64,000 bases of DNA from an uncultured Hungatella sp. (GCA_910588325.1 CAJUPP010000003.1:1-64000), one strand, 5' to 3'; numbered from the stretch's first letter, positions 6,221 to 15,680 are shown. Made by a program: numbers and translations. The notes: generated from the sequence alone by a model not told the origin.

Positions 6221-8851
6221 ATGGCAGAGAACATTCAAGTTGAGGTACCGGAAATTATTGACAGTGTGGATGCGCTGATGGCAAAGATGAAAGCCATGCG
6301 TCAGGCACAGAGTGTTTTTGCAACCTACACACAGGAACAGGTAGACAAAATTTTTTATGAGGCAGCGAAAGCCGCTAACCAGCAGAGAATTCCCCTTGCT
6401 AAAATGGCCGTAGCCGAGACAGGAATGGGTGTTGTAGAGGACAAAGTTATCAAAAATAACTATGCGGCGGAATATATCTACAATGCATATAAAAATACAA
6501 AGACCTGCGGCGTTATCGAGGAAGATAAGGCTTATGGTATCAAGAAAATCGCAGAGCCTATTGGATTGATTGCAGCAGTAATTCCCACTACCAATCCTAC
6601 TTCTACGGCGATTTTCAAAACCTTGCTGGCATTGAAGACCAGAAATAGCATTATTATTTCCCCACATCCCCGTGCAAAAGAATGCACTATTGCGGCGGCA
6701 AAAATTGTTTTGGATGCAGCTGTAAAAGCCGGTGCGCCGGAAAATATTATCGGCTGGATCGACGTACCTTCTCTGGAACTGACTCAGGAGGTCATGAAGA
6801 GTTCCGATCTGATCCTGGCTACCGGAGGCCCGGGTATGGTGCATGCGGCATATTCATCCGGAAAGCCGGCACTGGGCGTAGGAGCAGGCAATACGCCGGT
6901 AATTATCGATGACACTGCTGATATTAAGATGGCAGTAAGTTCCATCATTCATTCCAAGACCTTTGACAACGGCATGATCTGTGCTTCCGAGCAATCTGTG
7001 ACAGTTATGGAGCCGGTCTATGAAGAGGTAAAAAAGGAGTTTGCGCTTCGTGGCTGCTATTTCCTGAATCCGGAGGAACTTGATAAGACTCGGAAAACCA
7101 TTTTAATTAACGGCGCTCTAAATGCCAAGATTGTTGGACAGAGTGCATACCGTATCGCCCAGCTGGCAGGCGTGGAGGTTCCGAAAAATACGAAGATTCT
7201 GATCGGTGAGGTAGAGTCTGTGGATATCTCCGAAGAGTTTGCCCATGAGAAGCTGTCCCCTGTGCTGGCTATGTATAAGGCAAAAACCTTTGATGAGGCC
7301 ATTGCAAAGGCTGAGAGGCTGGTGGCTGACGGCGGTTATGGACATACGGCTTCTCTGTACATCAATACCAATGAGACAGAGAAGATGGCAAAACATGCAG
7401 CTGCCATGAAGACATGCCGAATCGTAATCAATACACCTTCCTCCCATGGTGGAATCGGTGATCTTTACAACTTTAAACTGACACCTTCTCTGACATTAGG
7501 CTGTGGCTCCTGGGGCGGAAACTCCGTATCTGAGAATGTAGGTGTAAAACATCTTTTAAATGTAAAGACCGTAGCCGAGAGGAGAGAAAATATGCTTTGG
7601 TTCCGCACACCAGAAAAGGTTTACTTTAAGAAAGGCTGTATGCCGGTTGCTTTAGATGAGCTGAAACATGTGATGAACAAGAAGAGAGCGTTTATTGTAA
7701 CAGACTCTTTCCTGTACATGAATGGTTACACCAAACCGATTACTGATAAATTAGATGAGATGGGGATCGTATACCAGTGCTTCTCTGATGTTCAGCCTGA
7801 CCCCACCCTGGCCAATGCCAAAGAAGGCGCGAAGGCCATGACCGCATTCAAACCAGATGTGATCATTGCTCTGGGCGGCGGTTCCGCTATGGATGCAGGC
7901 AAGATTATGTGGGTGATGTATGAGCATCCGGAAGTAGACTTCCAGGATATGGCAATGCGTTTCATTGATATCCGCAAGAGAGTCTATACCTTCCCGAAGA
8001 TGGGTGAGAAAGCATACTTCGTCGCAATCCCTACCTCTTCCGGTACTGGTTCCGAGGTAACCCCGTTTGCGGTTATTACAGACCAGGATACAGGTGTGAA
8101 ATATCCGCTTGCTGACTATCAGCTTCTGCCCAATATGGCAATTGTAGATACGGACAACATGATGAGCCAGCCAAAAGGCTTAACTAGTGCGTCTGGTGTA
8201 GATGTACTTACCCATGCTCTGGAGGCATATGCATCCGTTATGGCAACGGATTATACCGACGGTTTAGCGTTAAAAGCAATGAAAAATGTTTTCGAATATC
8301 TTCCGATTTGTTATAATGATGGCAGTAATGTAGAGGCACGCCAGAAAATGGCCGACGCTTCCTGTCTGGCAGGCATGGCATTTGCCAATGCATTCCTGGG
8401 AGTATGCCACTCTATGGCTCATAAGCTGGGAGCGTTCCATCATCTTCCTCATGGTATTGCAAATGCGCTGCTGATTTCTCTAGTAGTGGAGTTTAACGCA
8501 GCAGAGTGCCCAACTAAGATGGGTACCTTCTCCCAGTATCAGTATCCTCATACTCAGGCCAGATACGCAGAGTGCGCCCGTTTCGTAGGTATTCAGGCAA
8601 AGGATGATGCAGAGGCCGTAAAGAAACTGATTGACAAGATTGAAAAGCTGAAGGCTGCCGTAGGTGTAAAGAAGACCATTGCAGAATACGGTGTGGATGA
8701 GAAATATTTCTTAGACACCCTGGATGATATGGTGGAACAGGCATTCGACGACCAGTGTACAGGTGCAAATCCAAGATATCCGCTTATGAGTGAGATTAAG
8801 GAGATGTATTTAAGGGCATACTATGGCGACGCAATGAGCAGTGCGGAATAG
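6221..8851 (+). CDS. adhE: Bifunctional acetaldehyde-CoA/alcohol dehydrogenase AdhE
   Basis: An 876-residue, full-length AdhE. The N-terminal ~450 residues form the CoA-acylating aldehyde dehydrogenase domain, with the catalytic cysteine at residue 254 (GMICASEQS) and the glycine-rich [11 protein letters not shown] segment. The C-terminal ~400 residues form the iron-dependent alcohol dehydrogenase, with [15 protein letters not shown] for NAD binding, [16 protein letters not shown], and the metal histidines in [16 protein letters not shown]. The enzyme reduces acetyl-CoA through acetaldehyde to ethanol and regenerates NAD+ in fermentation; in other bacteria it polymerises into spirosomes. AGGAGG precedes the ATG. 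The gene is monocistronic behind its own promoter region. Confidence 0.97.
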   Translation: MAENIQVEVPEIIDSVDALMAKMKAMRQAQSVFATYTQEQVDKIFYEAAKAANQQRIPLAKMAVAETGMGVVEDKVIKNNYAAEYIYNAYKNTKTCGVIEEDKAYGIKKIAEPIGLIAAVIPTTNPTSTAIFKTLLALKTRNSIIISPHPRAKECTIAAAKIVLDAAVKAGAPENIIGWIDVPSLELTQEVMKSSDLILATGGPGMVHAAYSSGKPALGVGAGNTPVIIDDTADIKMAVSSIIHSKTFDNGMICASEQSVTVMEPVYEEVKKEFALRGCYFLNPEELDKTRKTILINGALNAKIVGQSAYRIAQLAGVEVPKNTKILIGEVESVDISEEFAHEKLSPVLAMYKAKTFDEAIAKAERLVADGGYGHTASLYINTNETEKMAKHAAAMKTCRIVINTPSSHGGIGDLYNFKLTPSLTLGCGSWGGNSVSENVGVKHLLNVKTVAERRENMLWFRTPEKVYFKKGCMPVALDELKHVMNKKRAFIVTDSFLYMNGYTKPITDKLDEMGIVYQCFSDVQPDPTLANAKEGAKAMTAFKPDVIIALGGGSAMDAGKIMWVMYEHPEVDFQDMAMRFIDIRKRVYTFPKMGEKAYFVAIPTSSGTGSEVTPFAVITDQDTGVKYPLADYQLLPNMAIVDTDNMMSQPKGLTSASGVDVLTHALEAYASVMATDYTDGLALKAMKNVFEYLPICYNDGSNVEARQKMADASCLAGMAFANAFLGVCHSMAHKLGAFHHLPHGIANALLISLVVEFNAAECPTKMGTFSQYQYPHTQARYAECARFVGIQAKDDAEAVKKLIDKIEKLKAAVGVKKTIAEYGVDEKYFLDTLDDMVEQAFDDQCTGANPRYPLMSEIKEMYLRAYYGDAMSSAE

Positions 8852-8920
8852 AACAAGCAAGAAGCTGCGTTGTGCTTGCACATAAGCAGATTCTTGTTTG
8901 GGCTATTCCATAGGGCGAAT

Positions 8921-9002
8921 GCCCTCCACTGAGAAGGAGAGAAGCGGATTCGAAGTGGTGCACTGCGGAGCCGCGTGAAGCGAGCCCTCCACTGAGAAGG
9001 AG
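8921..9002 (+). repeat. 19-bp direct repeat downstream of adhE
   Basis: GCCCTCCACTGAGAAGGAG occurs at 8921-8939 and again at 8984-9002, with a period of 63 bases. The first copy overlaps a small hairpin (GGGC/GCCC at about 8914-8924). The adhE-kinase gap (8852-9039) otherwise holds only imperfect dyads near 8852-8900 that may end adhE transcription. Confidence 0.8.
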
Positions 9003-9039
9003 CGAACAACTGTATATATAGAATAGAAGGGAGAATAAC

Positions 9040-9792
9040 ATGAAAACAGATAAGATTTTAGCCACACGGACCCATAAAATCATCTATAAAATGGGCGATA
9101 CTGCCGTGAAAGTGTTTGACAAGAACTTTCCAAAAGCAGATGTGCTGAATGAAGCCCTGAATCAGGCCAGAATCGAGGAGACCGGTCTGCCCATTCCAAA
9201 AGTCCACAGCGTAACTGTGACTGAGGATAACAACTGGTGCATCATCTCTGACTACATTGAAGGAAAAACTCTGGAAGAGATTATGGATGAGGATCCGGAC
9301 AACATCGAAAGGCATATGAGGGATTTCGTTGCCCTGCAGCTGGAAGTTCACAGCAAGAAGGCCCCGCTGTTAAACAAGCTAAAGGACAAATGGGACGGCA
9401 AGATTCACAATTTAAAAGCAATCAATGCCACCACCCGTTATGAACTGTGTACCCGCCTGGCAAGCATGCCCAAACATACAAAAGTCCTTCACGGCGACTT
9501 TAACCCAAGCAATATTATGGTGACAGAAAAGGGTGAATATTACATCTTAGACTGGTCCCATGCCACCCAGGGCAATGCCTCTGCAGATGCAGCAACCACA
9601 TACCTTCTATTTGCCTTAAAGGATCAGAAGCTGGCGGATCTGTATATGGATATCTTTTGTGACATGAGTGATACGGCAAAACAGTATGTGCAGAGATGGT
9701 TGCCTATCACTGCAGCTTCCAGACTTGGAAAAGGAGTTCCAGCAGAGAGAGAGCTTCTGGAAAAATGGCTGGATGTGGTAGAATACGAATAA
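9040..9792 (+). CDS. APH/choline-kinase-like phosphotransferase
   Basis: A 250-residue protein with the aminoglycoside phosphotransferase/choline kinase fold. The N-lobe contains the ATP-binding lysine in TAVKVFDK. The catalytic loop is VLHGDFNPSNIMV, with the Brenner-type HGD-x4-N motif, and the metal-binding aspartate is in YILDWSHATQG. It fits the small Firmicutes subfamily known as TIGR02172 rather than a characterised resistance enzyme. No resistance gene neighbours are seen, so I would not call it an antibiotic resistance gene. The substrate is unknown; it could be a small hydroxylated metabolite. A weak promoter-like region and a GAAGGGAG ribosome binding site precede it. Confidence 0.8.
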   Translation: MKTDKILATRTHKIIYKMGDTAVKVFDKNFPKADVLNEALNQARIEETGLPIPKVHSVTVTEDNNWCIISDYIEGKTLEEIMDEDPDNIERHMRDFVALQLEVHSKKAPLLNKLKDKWDGKIHNLKAINATTRYELCTRLASMPKHTKVLHGDFNPSNIMVTEKGEYYILDWSHATQGNASADAATTYLLFALKDQKLADLYMDIFCDMSDTAKQYVQRWLPITAASRLGKGVPAERELLEKWLDVVEYE

Positions 9793-9842
9793 TATAACAT
9801 CTACTAGTCAATCCCATGCATTCATGATATAATGTCTTCACT

Positions 9843-10832
9843 ATGAAGAACTATATTATATTTGACTTGGAATGGAATCAAAGTGCAGAGGGAAAAGAAA
9901 ATACCATAGAACATTTACCGTTTGAGATTATTGAGATCGGTGGGGTGAAGATGGATGAGGAGTTTCGTATCATTTCGGAATTCCACAAGTTGATCACCCC
10001 ACAGGTCTATACACAGATGCATTATAAGATTGTGGAAGTGACCCATATGGATATGGGACAGCTAAGGCAGGAAGGTCGGCCCTTTGTTCAGGTGATGAAG
10101 GAATTTCTTCAATGGTGCGGAGAGGATTATTGCTTTTGTACCTGGGGCTCCATGGATTTGACAGAATTGCAGAGAAACATGGGGTATTATCAGATTGAGA
10201 TTCCATTTGTAAGACCTCTTCTGTATTATGATGTACAAAAATTATATGCCTTGCAGAACGGAGATACAAAAATAAAGCCATCCTTAGATCATGCAGTGGA
10301 AGAACTTGATATTTTAGAGGAACGGCCCTTCCATCGTGCGTTGGATGATGCCTACTATACAGGAAAAGTGATGCAGAATCTGGATTTTTCCAAATGGAAG
10401 CCCTATGTGTCTGTTGACTATTATCAGCTTCCTCAGGTGAAAGAGGAGGAGATTTATCTGGAATTTCCCACTTACTCCAAATATGTGTCCCGGGAATTCG
10501 AGGCCAAGGAAGACGCTTTGACGGATAAAAGGGTAACGGATATGGTATGCAAAGACTGTAAAAGGATGCTGAGGAAAAAGCAGAGATGGTTTTCCTTAAA
10601 CCAGAAACAGTATTTCTGCCTGGCCGTATGTCCGGTTCATGGATTTGTCCAGGGAAAAATTCGGATGAAAAGGTCTGAACAGGGAAAGTTTTATGTGGTA
10701 AAAACCATGAAACCTGTGGACGAGGCCGGAGCCGAACGTGTGTTCCGAAAGAAAGAGGAACAGCGCCAAAAAAGACGGGAGAGAAGCAGCACGAGAAAAA
10801 TCAAAAAATCCTCTTCGGCTTGCCGAAAATAG
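9843..10832 (+). CDS. DEDDh-type 3'-5' exonuclease with C-terminal zinc-ribbon-like tail
   Basis: A 329-residue protein. Residues 1-180 form an RNase T/DnaQ-like exonuclease domain: ExoI is IIFDLEWNQ (D and E metal ligands), ExoII is around WGSMDLTELQRN, and ExoIII is HRALDDAYYTGKV with the DEDDh histidine. It is like the KapD-type nucleases of Firmicutes. The C-terminal part carries CKDCKRMLRKKQRW and, after a spacer, CLAVCPVHG. These two cysteine pairs could bind zinc, and a strongly basic tail follows. It is likely to process RNA or DNA 3' ends in the cytoplasm; the exact substrate is unknown. It ends 26 bases before the convergent carboxypeptidase gene, with no obvious terminator between them. 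Confidence 0.82.
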   Translation: MKNYIIFDLEWNQSAEGKENTIEHLPFEIIEIGGVKMDEEFRIISEFHKLITPQVYTQMHYKIVEVTHMDMGQLRQEGRPFVQVMKEFLQWCGEDYCFCTWGSMDLTELQRNMGYYQIEIPFVRPLLYYDVQKLYALQNGDTKIKPSLDHAVEELDILEERPFHRALDDAYYTGKVMQNLDFSKWKPYVSVDYYQLPQVKEEEIYLEFPTYSKYVSREFEAKEDALTDKRVTDMVCKDCKRMLRKKQRWFSLNQKQYFCLAVCPVHGFVQGKIRMKRSEQGKFYVVKTMKPVDEAGAERVFRKKEEQRQKRRERSSTRKIKKSSSACRK

Positions 10833-10858
10833 AATAAGATACAGCCATGAAACGTTCT

Positions 10859-12499
10859 CTATACACGGATTTTTCTCCGTCTCAGAGGACGTTTTCTTCG
10901 TTTGGGAGGACGCTTAGCCGTATAGGAAGATCGGCGTCTCTCCAGCAGACTGTCAAACTCATCCGGAGTGATGCCTACATCCTCCAGACGCGCCAGCCGC
11001 CGCTGACGGCGCAGCATCCGGTCTTCCTCTTCTTTCTTTTTCAAGTAAGAGCGGACCAAAATCGTGAGTACTGTGAGAAGAACAGCAACAACAGCTCCGC
11101 AGATACCGATCCATACGGCAGCAGGGATCCTGAAGGGAGCAGACTGAACTTTCGGAAGCGGCTCCGAAGATTCCGGGGAGTCAGTAAGGGGTTCATTTTC
11201 AGCAGAGATACTTCTTCCGGAAATACTTTCACCCGGAATGCTTTCCATGGAAGAACCCTGAAGGGAAACACTTTCTTCGGGAACCTCTTCTTTTGCAGGC
11301 TTCAAATTCAGATTAATCTCGTCTGAAAAGCCATGGATATTGTCAGCAGATTGAAGATCAAGAGTTTTTAGCTTTAAGTAGGAATAACCGATTTCACGTT
11401 CTCCCCATCGATAGTTGATCCGGGCAATGGCGTCAGAGGGATCACTGCTTGTCATTTCGTAGGACAGCTGTGAATCGACAGATGAGAAATCAGCAGATTT
11501 AGGCAGAGTTATCTTGCAGTCAGGGTCTATCTCCAGACCATATAGCTCCGTAGTAGCCAGACCAGCGATGGTCAGGTCATTCTCTATAGAAGTGTAGGAG
11601 GTATCATATTCTGCAGCCGATACGGTCTGAAAGTTTCGAAAACCAAAATCCAGCAATGCTTTTGTATCTGGATATTGAGTCTGGTGACCGTTTAAGACTA
11701 CAGAAACCAAAGTCATACCATTTTTTTTCGCAAAAGTAACCAAAGTATTTCCTGCCAGAGAAGTATAGCCTGTTTTTCCTCCAAGACATCCCTCATAATA
11801 TTCTGCCAGATTTTTCTTAATCATCTTGTGGCCAGGGTAAATACGGGCTCCTTCCGGATTGCGTTTGGTTACAGGTAGATCGTAGTAAAGTGAGGAATCA
11901 ATTTCCATAAAAGTTTCATTGTGCAGGGCGGCCTGTCCGATAAGGGCCATATCGTAAGCGGAAACATAATGATTGGGATCATTTAGACCGCTGGGGTTGG
12001 CAAAATGAGAATCCTGGCATCCTAAAGAAGCGGCACGCTGATTCATCATGTCCGCAAAAGCCTCCGTACTGCCTGCCACATGTTCTGCCAGAGCATTGGC
12101 TGATTCATTGGCTGACTTGAGCAAAAGAGCATATAGGCAGTCACGAACGCTCAATACATCTCCCTCGTCCAATCCAGCGCTGCTGCTTCCGACTTCCACA
12201 TTATAAACTGCATTATGAGAAAATGTAACCATTTCGTTTAAGTCACATTGTTCAATCACAATAAGAGCGGTCAGGATTTTTGTAATACTGGCAGGAAAAT
12301 AGGTGGTGTGGATATTTTTTCCATATAGTACCGTACCCGTATCTGCATCCATGACAATTCCGCCTTCTGCCTGGATGGAAACATTTTCCGGCCACACAAC
12401 ATCAGCGTAAGTTGTTATGGAACATACACTTAAGATTACGGATACAGACAAAATCAGAGATAAAAATTTTCTTAAACTTTTCACAGTGAATGTCTCCAT
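10859..12499 (-). CDS. D-alanyl-D-alanine carboxypeptidase (PBP5/DacF-like, S11)
   Basis: A 546-residue low-molecular-mass penicillin-binding protein. The catalytic triad motifs of peptidase S11 are all present: S71-x-x-K74 (ASITK), S129-x-N131 (SAN) and K242-T-G (GKTG). It has an N-terminal signal peptide, the S11 C-terminal domain, then a Ser/Glu-rich linker, a transmembrane helix (VWIGICGAVVAVLLTVLTI) and a long basic cytoplasmic tail. It trims the terminal D-alanine from peptidoglycan stem peptides outside the membrane. The ATG at 12499 is used here. A GTG at 12484, preceded by GGAG, would start directly at the signal peptide and may be the real start. The membrane helix plus a ~60-residue charged tail is longer than in classical PBP5. 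Confidence 0.92.
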   Translation of the reverse strand: METFTVKSLRKFLSLILSVSVILSVCSITTYADVVWPENVSIQAEGGIVMDADTGTVLYGKNIHTTYFPASITKILTALIVIEQCDLNEMVTFSHNAVYNVEVGSSSAGLDEGDVLSVRDCLYALLLKSANESANALAEHVAGSTEAFADMMNQRAASLGCQDSHFANPSGLNDPNHYVSAYDMALIGQAALHNETFMEIDSSLYYDLPVTKRNPEGARIYPGHKMIKKNLAEYYEGCLGGKTGYTSLAGNTLVTFAKKNGMTLVSVVLNGHQTQYPDTKALLDFGFRNFQTVSAAEYDTSYTSIENDLTIAGLATTELYGLEIDPDCKITLPKSADFSSVDSQLSYEMTSSDPSDAIARINYRWGEREIGYSYLKLKTLDLQSADNIHGFSDEINLNLKPAKEEVPEESVSLQGSSMESIPGESISGRSISAENEPLTDSPESSEPLPKVQSAPFRIPAAVWIGICGAVVAVLLTVLTILVRSYLKKKEEEDRMLRRQRRLARLEDVGITPDEFDSLLERRRSSYTAKRPPKRRKRPLRRRKIRV

Positions 12500-12533
12500 A
12501 CTTTTTTATATCTGTAAATCTATACTAAAGTAT

Positions 12534-12562
12534 AGTATATGACATTTTAAAATACAAGTAAA
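12534..12562 (-). promoter_or_regulatory. Promoter for the D,D-carboxypeptidase gene
   Basis: On the minus strand TTTACT (12557-12562) and TATACT (12534-12539) are 17 bases apart, 35 bases upstream of the ATG. A short dyad, TATACTTTAGTATA, overlaps the -10 region and could bind a regulator. Confidence 0.55.
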
Positions 12563-12610
12563 GGTGGAATTATCAAAGAAAATATGAAAAAATGAAGTTA
12601 CAGATGATTC

Positions 12611-12640
12611 CCCGGTCAATCATTACACAAATTGACCGGG
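12611..12640. terminator. Strong intergenic hairpin, possible terminator of the minus-strand membrane genes
   Basis: CCCGGTCAAT at 12611-12620 pairs perfectly with ATTGACCGGG at 12631-12640 around a 10-base loop. It lies just after the stop of the DUF1461-type gene on the minus strand. No T-tract follows on that strand, so its role as a terminator is uncertain. Confidence 0.5.
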
Positions 12641-12661
12641 AAAATGTACTGATGAATCGGT

Positions 12662-13366
12662 TCAGGACTTGGAACTGCGGAATTTGCCTATAAGAATCAG
12701 GAAAAGACAGACAAAAAACAGAAATCCAATACTTAATCCAAATGTCAATGCAATCCGTCCGGCAGTATCCATAAAAAATGGCTCCGGAACAATATTAATC
12801 AGCAGATCCGTGCTGGGATCCAGAATCCACAGATCATTGTCAAAGAAAATATGGTGGAACATTACAAAATATTTTGTAAAATTTGTGGATATAATTCCGG
12901 CTAATATACAGACTACCGCAAAAAACAATCCGGTTCCTGCACAGACAGAGCGGGGAAGCACCCAGTCTAGCTGGGCTTTCAGTACAATGAGAAGAACGAG
13001 GCAGAACACAGCAATGATTATGGAAATTCTTCTCAGCAAAAGTCCTGCCAGGAACAGTTCACGGACATCTTCCATATGGGCAATTTCCCTGTCATTGAAG
13101 AATTCTCTGGGCTGTCCATCTACGATGGTAGGAACATGCAGATCCTCCCGATTCCCACGCAGATAGGCCATCATTTCATGGGTTACATCCAGAAGATCAT
13201 CCATCTCCATATGAACATCGGAGATAACATCATATTTTCTATACTCATTTTCATAATAATCCGGAGTCCAGTAGGTAACGGCTTCTATGGAAGTAATCAA
13301 AAGAATGATAATCAAAGAGAAGCTAAACAGGACTCCAAGTATATAGTGAATCCATTTCATAGTCAA
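12662..13366 (-). CDS. TIGR01906/DUF1461 family integral membrane protein
   Basis: A 234-residue protein with an N-terminal membrane anchor (YILGVLFSFSLIIILLIT), a ~90-residue extracytoplasmic region containing the family pattern FFNDREIAHMEDV, and three or four further membrane segments. It includes the family motif FHHIFFDNDLWILDPSTDLLINIVPEPFF, quoted here only in part as HHIFFDNDLW. The family is conserved in Firmicutes and has no proven function. It is encoded 18 bases downstream of the SH3b protein on the same strand, so the two are likely cotranscribed. No catalytic motif is apparent. Confidence 0.8.
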   Translation of the reverse strand: MTMKWIHYILGVLFSFSLIIILLITSIEAVTYWTPDYYENEYRKYDVISDVHMEMDDLLDVTHEMMAYLRGNREDLHVPTIVDGQPREFFNDREIAHMEDVRELFLAGLLLRRISIIIAVFCLVLLIVLKAQLDWVLPRSVCAGTGLFFAVVCILAGIISTNFTKYFVMFHHIFFDNDLWILDPSTDLLINIVPEPFFMDTAGRIALTFGLSIGFLFFVCLFLILIGKFRSSKS

Positions 13367-13384
13367 ATCCTCGTCGGTTCCATA

Positions 13385-14257
13385 TTATTCAGCAGTGAGA
13401 TATCGGCTGGCAACATATGCCTCTTCATTATTATATATAATAACCGACCACTCGCTGTCATTCTCATATTCCCGAACAAATTCTACGACGGTACCTGCCG
13501 GTATGGTATCCAGCTTCTCACCATCTGTAGAGGGCTGAGAGCGGACATTCAGATTATCATTTGTCTTGTAAACCGGTGCGGCAGTAGTAGGAGCCATGGT
13601 CTCCGGTGCCAGCGTGGTTTCAGGAACAAAGGAATTGTCCGCTGTGGTTTCAGGAAAGGTAGCGTTGGAATCTGTTGTCTCCTGCTCTTTTTCCTTGGGT
13701 CTGAAGATAGAAACAAGCACGATTATCAAAACTACAACAAGAGAAAAAAACACCAGGCGGGCAATATCATAGGAGGTAAAAGGCAACCCCTCCTGCTGTC
13801 GCCTGCGTCTGCTTTTATTGCTTCCCGAAGAACCGGAGGAGCTGCGCCTTCTGGGCTGCGGCTGAGGAGCAGCAGAGGACGGACGGCTTTTACGGCTGTT
13901 GTTGTATTCATGAGAATAGGTATAGGCTTCTTGAGAAATCAGGTGAAAAGCCTGATTAGCCTCATAAGCATCATCGCTGCCTTCATGGACTGCCTTATTG
14001 CCCAACATACGAATCTTATGATAATGTTCACAAGAAGATTTGCTAATCCAGCGTGCGCTGTATAATGCATCAATGGAGGATGCCAGATCAGGCTCTGCGA
14101 TAGCAGCCTTGTCGCACAGGCTAAGGACAATACCCTCCAGGGCCTGACGGGATTTTATCATGGATAAATTATATTTTTTCTGGCCGATTAAGATTTCAGC
14201 ATCTTTTACATTTCGGCGTATTTTTTCCCAGCTGGTATTTATATCTGATACTGGCAT
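13385..14257 (-). CDS. Membrane-anchored protein with DUF4145-like N-domain and C-terminal SH3b domain
   Basis: A 290-residue protein with three parts. Residues ~1-110 are an all-helical domain with the pattern of DUF4145/HEPN-type proteins (ALEGIVLSLCDKA and HKIRMLGNKAVHEG). A basic, Ser/Arg-rich linker and one membrane helix (LVFFSLVVVLIIVLVSIF, about residues 187-205) follow. A Thr/Pro-rich spacer then leads to a C-terminal bacterial SH3 domain (NLNVRSQPSTDGEKLDTIP). The topology suggests a cytoplasmic helical domain tied to an external wall-binding module. Its role is unknown; coupling an internal sensor to the cell wall is one possibility. It probably heads a two-gene unit with the DUF1461-type gene. 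Confidence 0.72.
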   Translation of the reverse strand: MPVSDINTSWEKIRRNVKDAEILIGQKKYNLSMIKSRQALEGIVLSLCDKAAIAEPDLASSIDALYSARWISKSSCEHYHKIRMLGNKAVHEGSDDAYEANQAFHLISQEAYTYSHEYNNSRKSRPSSAAPQPQPRRRSSSGSSGSNKSRRRRQQEGLPFTSYDIARLVFFSLVVVLIIVLVSIFRPKEKEQETTDSNATFPETTADNSFVPETTLAPETMAPTTAAPVYKTNDNLNVRSQPSTDGEKLDTIPAGTVVEFVREYENDSEWSVIIYNNEEAYVASRYLTAE

Positions 14258-14468
14258 AGATGTCCTCCTTTGTTACTTTAAGTTTGCTGCGCTGTCACAA
14301 AGATATTTCCTTTATTATACTATTTTATAACAAATTATGCACGCACATTTTGATCTTGTAAGAGAAAATTAAGGGAGAATAAGTGTTTTACTTGAAAATA
14401 GGGTATTATGATGGTAAAATGTGGTAGACGATGGCACAGAAACGAAAGGCGGAGGATACAAAAAGCAT

Positions 14469-15125
14469 ATGAGATTACGCCATATTCCAGGTTCAGAAGA
14501 ACAAATAGCAGAAAGTCCCTATGTGATTCAGGCTCCGGAGGAGAAAAAGACACATTGGGCAGAAGTGTTCGGCAACAGGAATCCTATTTATATAGAAGTG
14601 GGAATGGGGAAAGGGAAATTCCTTATGGAATTAGCTCAGAAAAATCCGGATATTAATTATGTAGGAATAGAGCGTTATTCCACAGTTCTTTTAAAGGCGA
14701 TTCAGAAACAGGAACGATTAAAGCTTCCTAATCTTTGTTTCCTGAGAGAGGATGCACAAAGACTGGCGGATGTCTTCGGAACGGGGGAAGTATGGAAAAT
14801 TTATCTGAATTTCTCTGACCCATGGCCCAAAGACAGACATGCGAAACGCCGTCTTACATCACCCAGGTTCATGGCTGTATATGACCGGATTCTGAAATCA
14901 GATGGTCTTGTAGAGTTTAAGACAGACAATCAGGATTTGTTTGAGTATTCCCTGCAGTCTGTTTCTGAGGCAGGGTGGAACGTTGAATGGCATACGTTTG
15001 ACCTGCATCACTCGGAGTACGGAGAAGAGAATGTGATGACAGAGTATGAGGCTAAGTTTTCCGCCCAGGGAAAGCCTATCTGCAAATTAGCGGCCTCCAG
15101 AAAGGTGTCTGCGTCAAAAAATTGA
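14469..15125 (+). CDS. trmB: tRNA (guanosine(46)-N7)-methyltransferase TrmB
   Basis: A 218-residue SAM-dependent methyltransferase that makes m7G46 in tRNA variable loops. Family landmarks are the N-terminus MRLRHIPGSEEQI, the SAM-binding loop IEVGMGKGKFL, and the substrate-binding segment NFSDPWPKDRHAKRRL. I chose the ATG at 14469 because MRLR is the usual N-terminus. The frame is also open from an ATG at 14421, and GGAGG at 14451-14455 lies 13 bases upstream of 14469, rather far. The length agrees with the family. The small coiled ORF and trxA follow on the same strand. Confidence 0.93.
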   Translation: MRLRHIPGSEEQIAESPYVIQAPEEKKTHWAEVFGNRNPIYIEVGMGKGKFLMELAQKNPDINYVGIERYSTVLLKAIQKQERLKLPNLCFLREDAQRLADVFGTGEVWKIYLNFSDPWPKDRHAKRRLTSPRFMAVYDRILKSDGLVEFKTDNQDLFEYSLQSVSEAGWNVEWHTFDLHHSEYGEENVMTEYEAKFSAQGKPICKLAASRKVSASKN

Positions 15126-15142
15126 TTTTTTCTGCATAAGAT

Positions 15143-15316
15143 ATGGTAAATGTGGAAAAAATGGTGGTAAGAATGTCAGCAAAGGACACGATTGTCAAAA
15201 AGCTTCAACAGGCAACCTGCGACAGAATAGAACTGAACAGACAGGTTCTGAAGTGGCAGAAGGGGCTGAAAGAGATAGAAAAGGTGATAGAAGGAGCCAA
15301 TCAAAAAAAGAAATGA
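15143..15316 (+). CDS. Small helical hypothetical protein
   Basis: An open frame of 57 codons from ATG 15143 with further in-frame starts at 15152 (GTG), 15161 and 15173 (ATG). The protein from residue 11 on (MSAKDTIVKKLQQATCDRIE...) is very rich in Lys, Gln, Glu and Leu and should form one amphipathic helix or short coiled coil, ending in a KKK tail. It lies between trmB and trxA on the same strand, ending 32 bases before trxA. No strong ribosome binding site fits any start. I do not recognise the family. It could be a real small protein or a chance frame; the coding-like amino acid composition favours the first. Confidence 0.45.
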   Translation: MVNVEKMVVRMSAKDTIVKKLQQATCDRIELNRQVLKWQKGLKEIEKVIEGANQKKK

Positions 15317-15347
15317 TCAGGAATGGAGAGCAAAGGAGGAAAGGATA

Positions 15348-15665
15348 ATGGCAGTAATATTGACAACAAACAATTTTAAAGAGGAAGTCTACGAGGCAGA
15401 TATGCCGGTACTGGTGGATTTCTACGCAGACTGGTGCGGTCCCTGTAAAGCGATGGGGCCAGTAGTGGAAGAGCTGGCCGGAGAGTATGCAGGGAAGGTG
15501 AAAGTGGGAAAGGTTAATGTGGACGAAAATCAGGAACTGGCTATGAGATACAATGTAATGTCGATTCCCACGTTTCTGGTGCTGAAAGGCGAGGATGTAG
15601 TAGCCAGAACTATGGGAATGCAGGATAAGGCAGGGCTGATGAAAGCGATAGAACGTGCACTTTAA
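15348..15665 (+). CDS. trxA: Thioredoxin
   Basis: A 105-residue, single-domain thioredoxin with the active site W29-C30-G-P-C33 (ADWCGPCKAMGP), the cis-proline segment SIPTF, and the conserved VDFYADWC strand. It reduces protein disulfides in the cytoplasm with electrons from thioredoxin reductase, which is not encoded nearby. AAAGGAGG lies at ideal spacing before the ATG. It may be cotranscribed with trmB and the small ORF. A GC-rich hairpin follows. Confidence 0.95.
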   Translation: MAVILTTNNFKEEVYEADMPVLVDFYADWCGPCKAMGPVVEELAGEYAGKVKVGKVNVDENQELAMRYNVMSIPTFLVLKGEDVVARTMGMQDKAGLMKAIERAL

Positions 15666-15680
15666 GAAGTGAATGGTTAC

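Noticed and set aside
6191..6844. 217-codon frame on the minus strand
   Set aside because: Antisense shadow of the well-supported adhE gene; its product has no recognisable domain.
8796..9083. Minus-strand frames downstream of adhE
   Set aside because: They are built from the 19-bp direct repeat and hairpins, with no ribosome binding site and no family pattern.
9040..9792. Antibiotic resistance (aminoglycoside phosphotransferase) gene
   Set aside because: The fold is shared, but the sequence fits the uncharacterised TIGR02172 type and there is no resistance context.
10847..11326. 159-codon frame on the plus strand
   Set aside because: It lies antisense to the 3' end of the D,D-carboxypeptidase gene, whose motifs are clear, and has a low-complexity product.
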